64,000 nt of DNA from the NCBI GenBank assembly GCA_963747735.1, contig CAVVGE010000005.1, forward strand, positions 434,001 through 498,000. Reading direction: 5' to 3'. The stretch comes from AP-15 sp963747735 (lineage in GTDB: Bacteria > Pseudomonadota > Alphaproteobacteria > ATCC43930 > CGMCC-115725). A program made the translations under genes and the position numbers. Every line of letters begins with the position of its first letter. Position 1 is the stretch's first letter. Of this stretch, positions 62,859 to 64,000 are shown one piece after another. The notes under the pieces were generated by a model, which saw only the letters and a list, made by a program, of their open reading frames with translations, was not told the origin of the DNA and ran no database searches.

Positions 62859-63915
62859 ATGGCGTTCGAATTCGGCATGTTCCATGAATTTCAGTGCCCG
62901 GCGGGCACCACCCAGGAGGCCGCCTTTGCCGAGTTGTTCGCGCAGGTCGATGCGGCGGAACGGTGGGGGCTCGACGCGATGTGGCTCGCCGAAATCCACG
63001 TCGCCCCCGAGCGTTCGGTCTGCTCGGTGCCGTTGACCATCGCCAGCCGCCATCGCCGCGCGCACCAAGAACATCAAGATCGGCACCGGGGTCCAGGTAT
63101 TGCCGCTGTGCCATCCGCTGCGGGTCGCCGAGGAGGCCGCCACGGTCGACCAGATCAGCCATGGCAGGCTGATTTTCGGCGTCGGCCGGTCCGGGTTTCC
63201 GCGCACCTACGAGGCCTATGGCGTGCCCTATGGCGAGAGCCGCGAGCGCTTTGCCGAGACGCTCGAAATACTAAAGCGGGCGTGGACCGAGGATTCGTTT
63301 TCCTATTCGGGAAAATACTACAATTTCGAGAATGTGCGCCTGACGCCAAAGCCTTATCAAAAGCCGTGGCCCGAGATCCGCATCGCCGCCAACAGCGCCG
63401 ATACGTTTCCGGCGATCGCCAAGCTCGGCCATGGCGTCTTTGTCGCGGTGCGCCTGGGCACATTGTCCGAGCTCGGCCCCAACATCCAGGCTTACCGCGA
63501 GGCATGGAAGGCGGCCGGCCATCCGGGCGAAGGCAAGGTGTTTTTGCGGGCGCCGGTTTATGTCGCCGATACCGCCGCCGACGCGCGCTCCGAGCCCGAG
63601 GACAGCATCATGTATTTCTACCGCTATCTCGGCGAGCGGCTCGAGGATTCGGCGACGCGGGCCGGGGTGCGCGCGGTCGAGGATCGCGCCGCGCGCGGCC
63701 GCCGGCTGCAGACCATCAGCTATGACGAGGCGTTGCGCGACAAGATCATTGTCGGCACGCCGGGCCAGGTGACCGACCGGCTGATCGGGCTCAAGGAGGA
63801 ATTGGGCCTCGACGGCATCCTCGCCGAGATGAATTGCGGCACCAGGATCCCGCACCAGCGGGTCATGCGCTCGCTCCAGCTGTTGTGCGAAGAGGTCAAG
63901 CCGCGCTTCCACTGA
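62859..63915 (+). pseudogene. LLM class flavin-dependent oxidoreductase, one frameshift
   Basis: The first 62 codons ('MAFEFGMFHEFQCPAGTTQE' and 'LDAMWLAEIHVAPERSV') and the long second part ('GRLIFGVGRSGFPRTYEAYG' to 'LLCEEVKPRFH') are the N-terminal and C-terminal parts of one ~350-residue luciferase-like protein. An extra c near 63047 breaks the junction; without it the text reads 'LTIASAIAARTKNIKIGTGV', exactly as the family requires. Either a very young pseudogene or an error. It follows the methyltransferase, which has the same kind of damage. Confidence 0.82.
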
Positions 63916-64000
63916 GCGCGGCCACGCCCGGTTTGAATACCGGTGCCGCAGCAGCTCTCGATCCGAGGGTTGTGCCCATGATCAATTGGGGGCGAAGCGC

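Noticed and set aside
63978..64000. Possible start of a further gene ('MINWGRS') at the right edge
   Set aside because: Only seven codons are visible and no clear ribosome site; it cannot be assessed.

Overview
The window looks like one contiguous piece of a GC-rich alphaproteobacterial chromosome, most likely a soil or water heterotroph of Rhodospirillales type. The evidence is the dapF-mtaB-ftsY gene order, the high GC at third codon positions, and a catabolic gene content: two Rieske oxygenases, three LLM-class flavin/F420 oxidoreductases, two flavin reductases, a molybdenum hydroxylase and a CaiB-type CoA-transferase. The genus is not determined. Gene density is high, and the housekeeping blocks are separated by short stretches of decayed mobile or surface-protein DNA.

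Layout. 0-4 kb: end of a DUF2325 protein, an orphan ModA-like protein and a form II CoxL-type hydroxylase subunit. 4-8 kb: an IS1182-like relic, then on the minus strand an LLM oxidoreductase, apaG and folE, and a Gfo/Idh/MocA dehydrogenase whose 5' end has been duplicated next to a broken CopG antitoxin. 8.4-13.5 kb: a plus-strand unit of MFS transporter, a 758-residue Rieske oxygenase fused to its own reductase and ferredoxin, and an aldehyde dehydrogenase. I regard this as the most interesting system here. 13.5-15 kb: decayed DNA (DUF2971 fragment, broken padR). 15-20.7 kb: an OprB-like porin (damaged), a Tat-exported sugar-binding protein (frameshifted) and an intact MalK/MalF/MalG-type ABC transporter. 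20.7-26.2 kb: a minus-strand run of flavin reductase, secreted basic protein, dapF, mtaB, ftsY, a small conserved gene and a MOSC protein.

26.4-31.3 kb: a 1626-residue repetitive surface protein with a type-I-secretion-like C-terminus. Near-copies of the last 21 codons of such proteins recur in two relics at 34.1 and 45.0 kb. 31.4-34.1 kb: flavin reductase, a solo MNT nucleotidyltransferase and a two-subunit ring-hydroxylating dioxygenase. 35-37.5 kb: Nudix hydrolase, LLM oxidoreductase and a higBA toxin-antitoxin pair with a readable promoter/operator. 37.6-44.6 kb: glnS, a CoA-transferase, a Rid protein, selA and a two-domain selD. 45-52.3 kb: a PEP-mutase-family fragment, a double winged-helix protein, a TPR protein, a maleate-isomerase-like protein, fumarylacetoacetase, an intact IS481 element inserted at the stop codon of an SDR gene, and a DsbA/FrnE protein. 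52.4-54.3 kb: a PEP-CTERM protein and a phage-collar gene truncated by a second IS1182-like relic. 54.3-64 kb: polysaccharide deacetylase, FBT-type transporter, NodU-type carbamoyltransferase, Rid protein, small lipoprotein, a class III cyclase with TPRs, a methyltransferase and an LLM oxidoreductase. The last two genes each carry one frameshift.

At least seven genes are broken by small indels while the protein code on either side is well preserved. They are either young pseudogenes or sequencing/assembly errors, and this cannot be settled from the sequence alone. I saw no tRNA, rRNA or CRISPR array.
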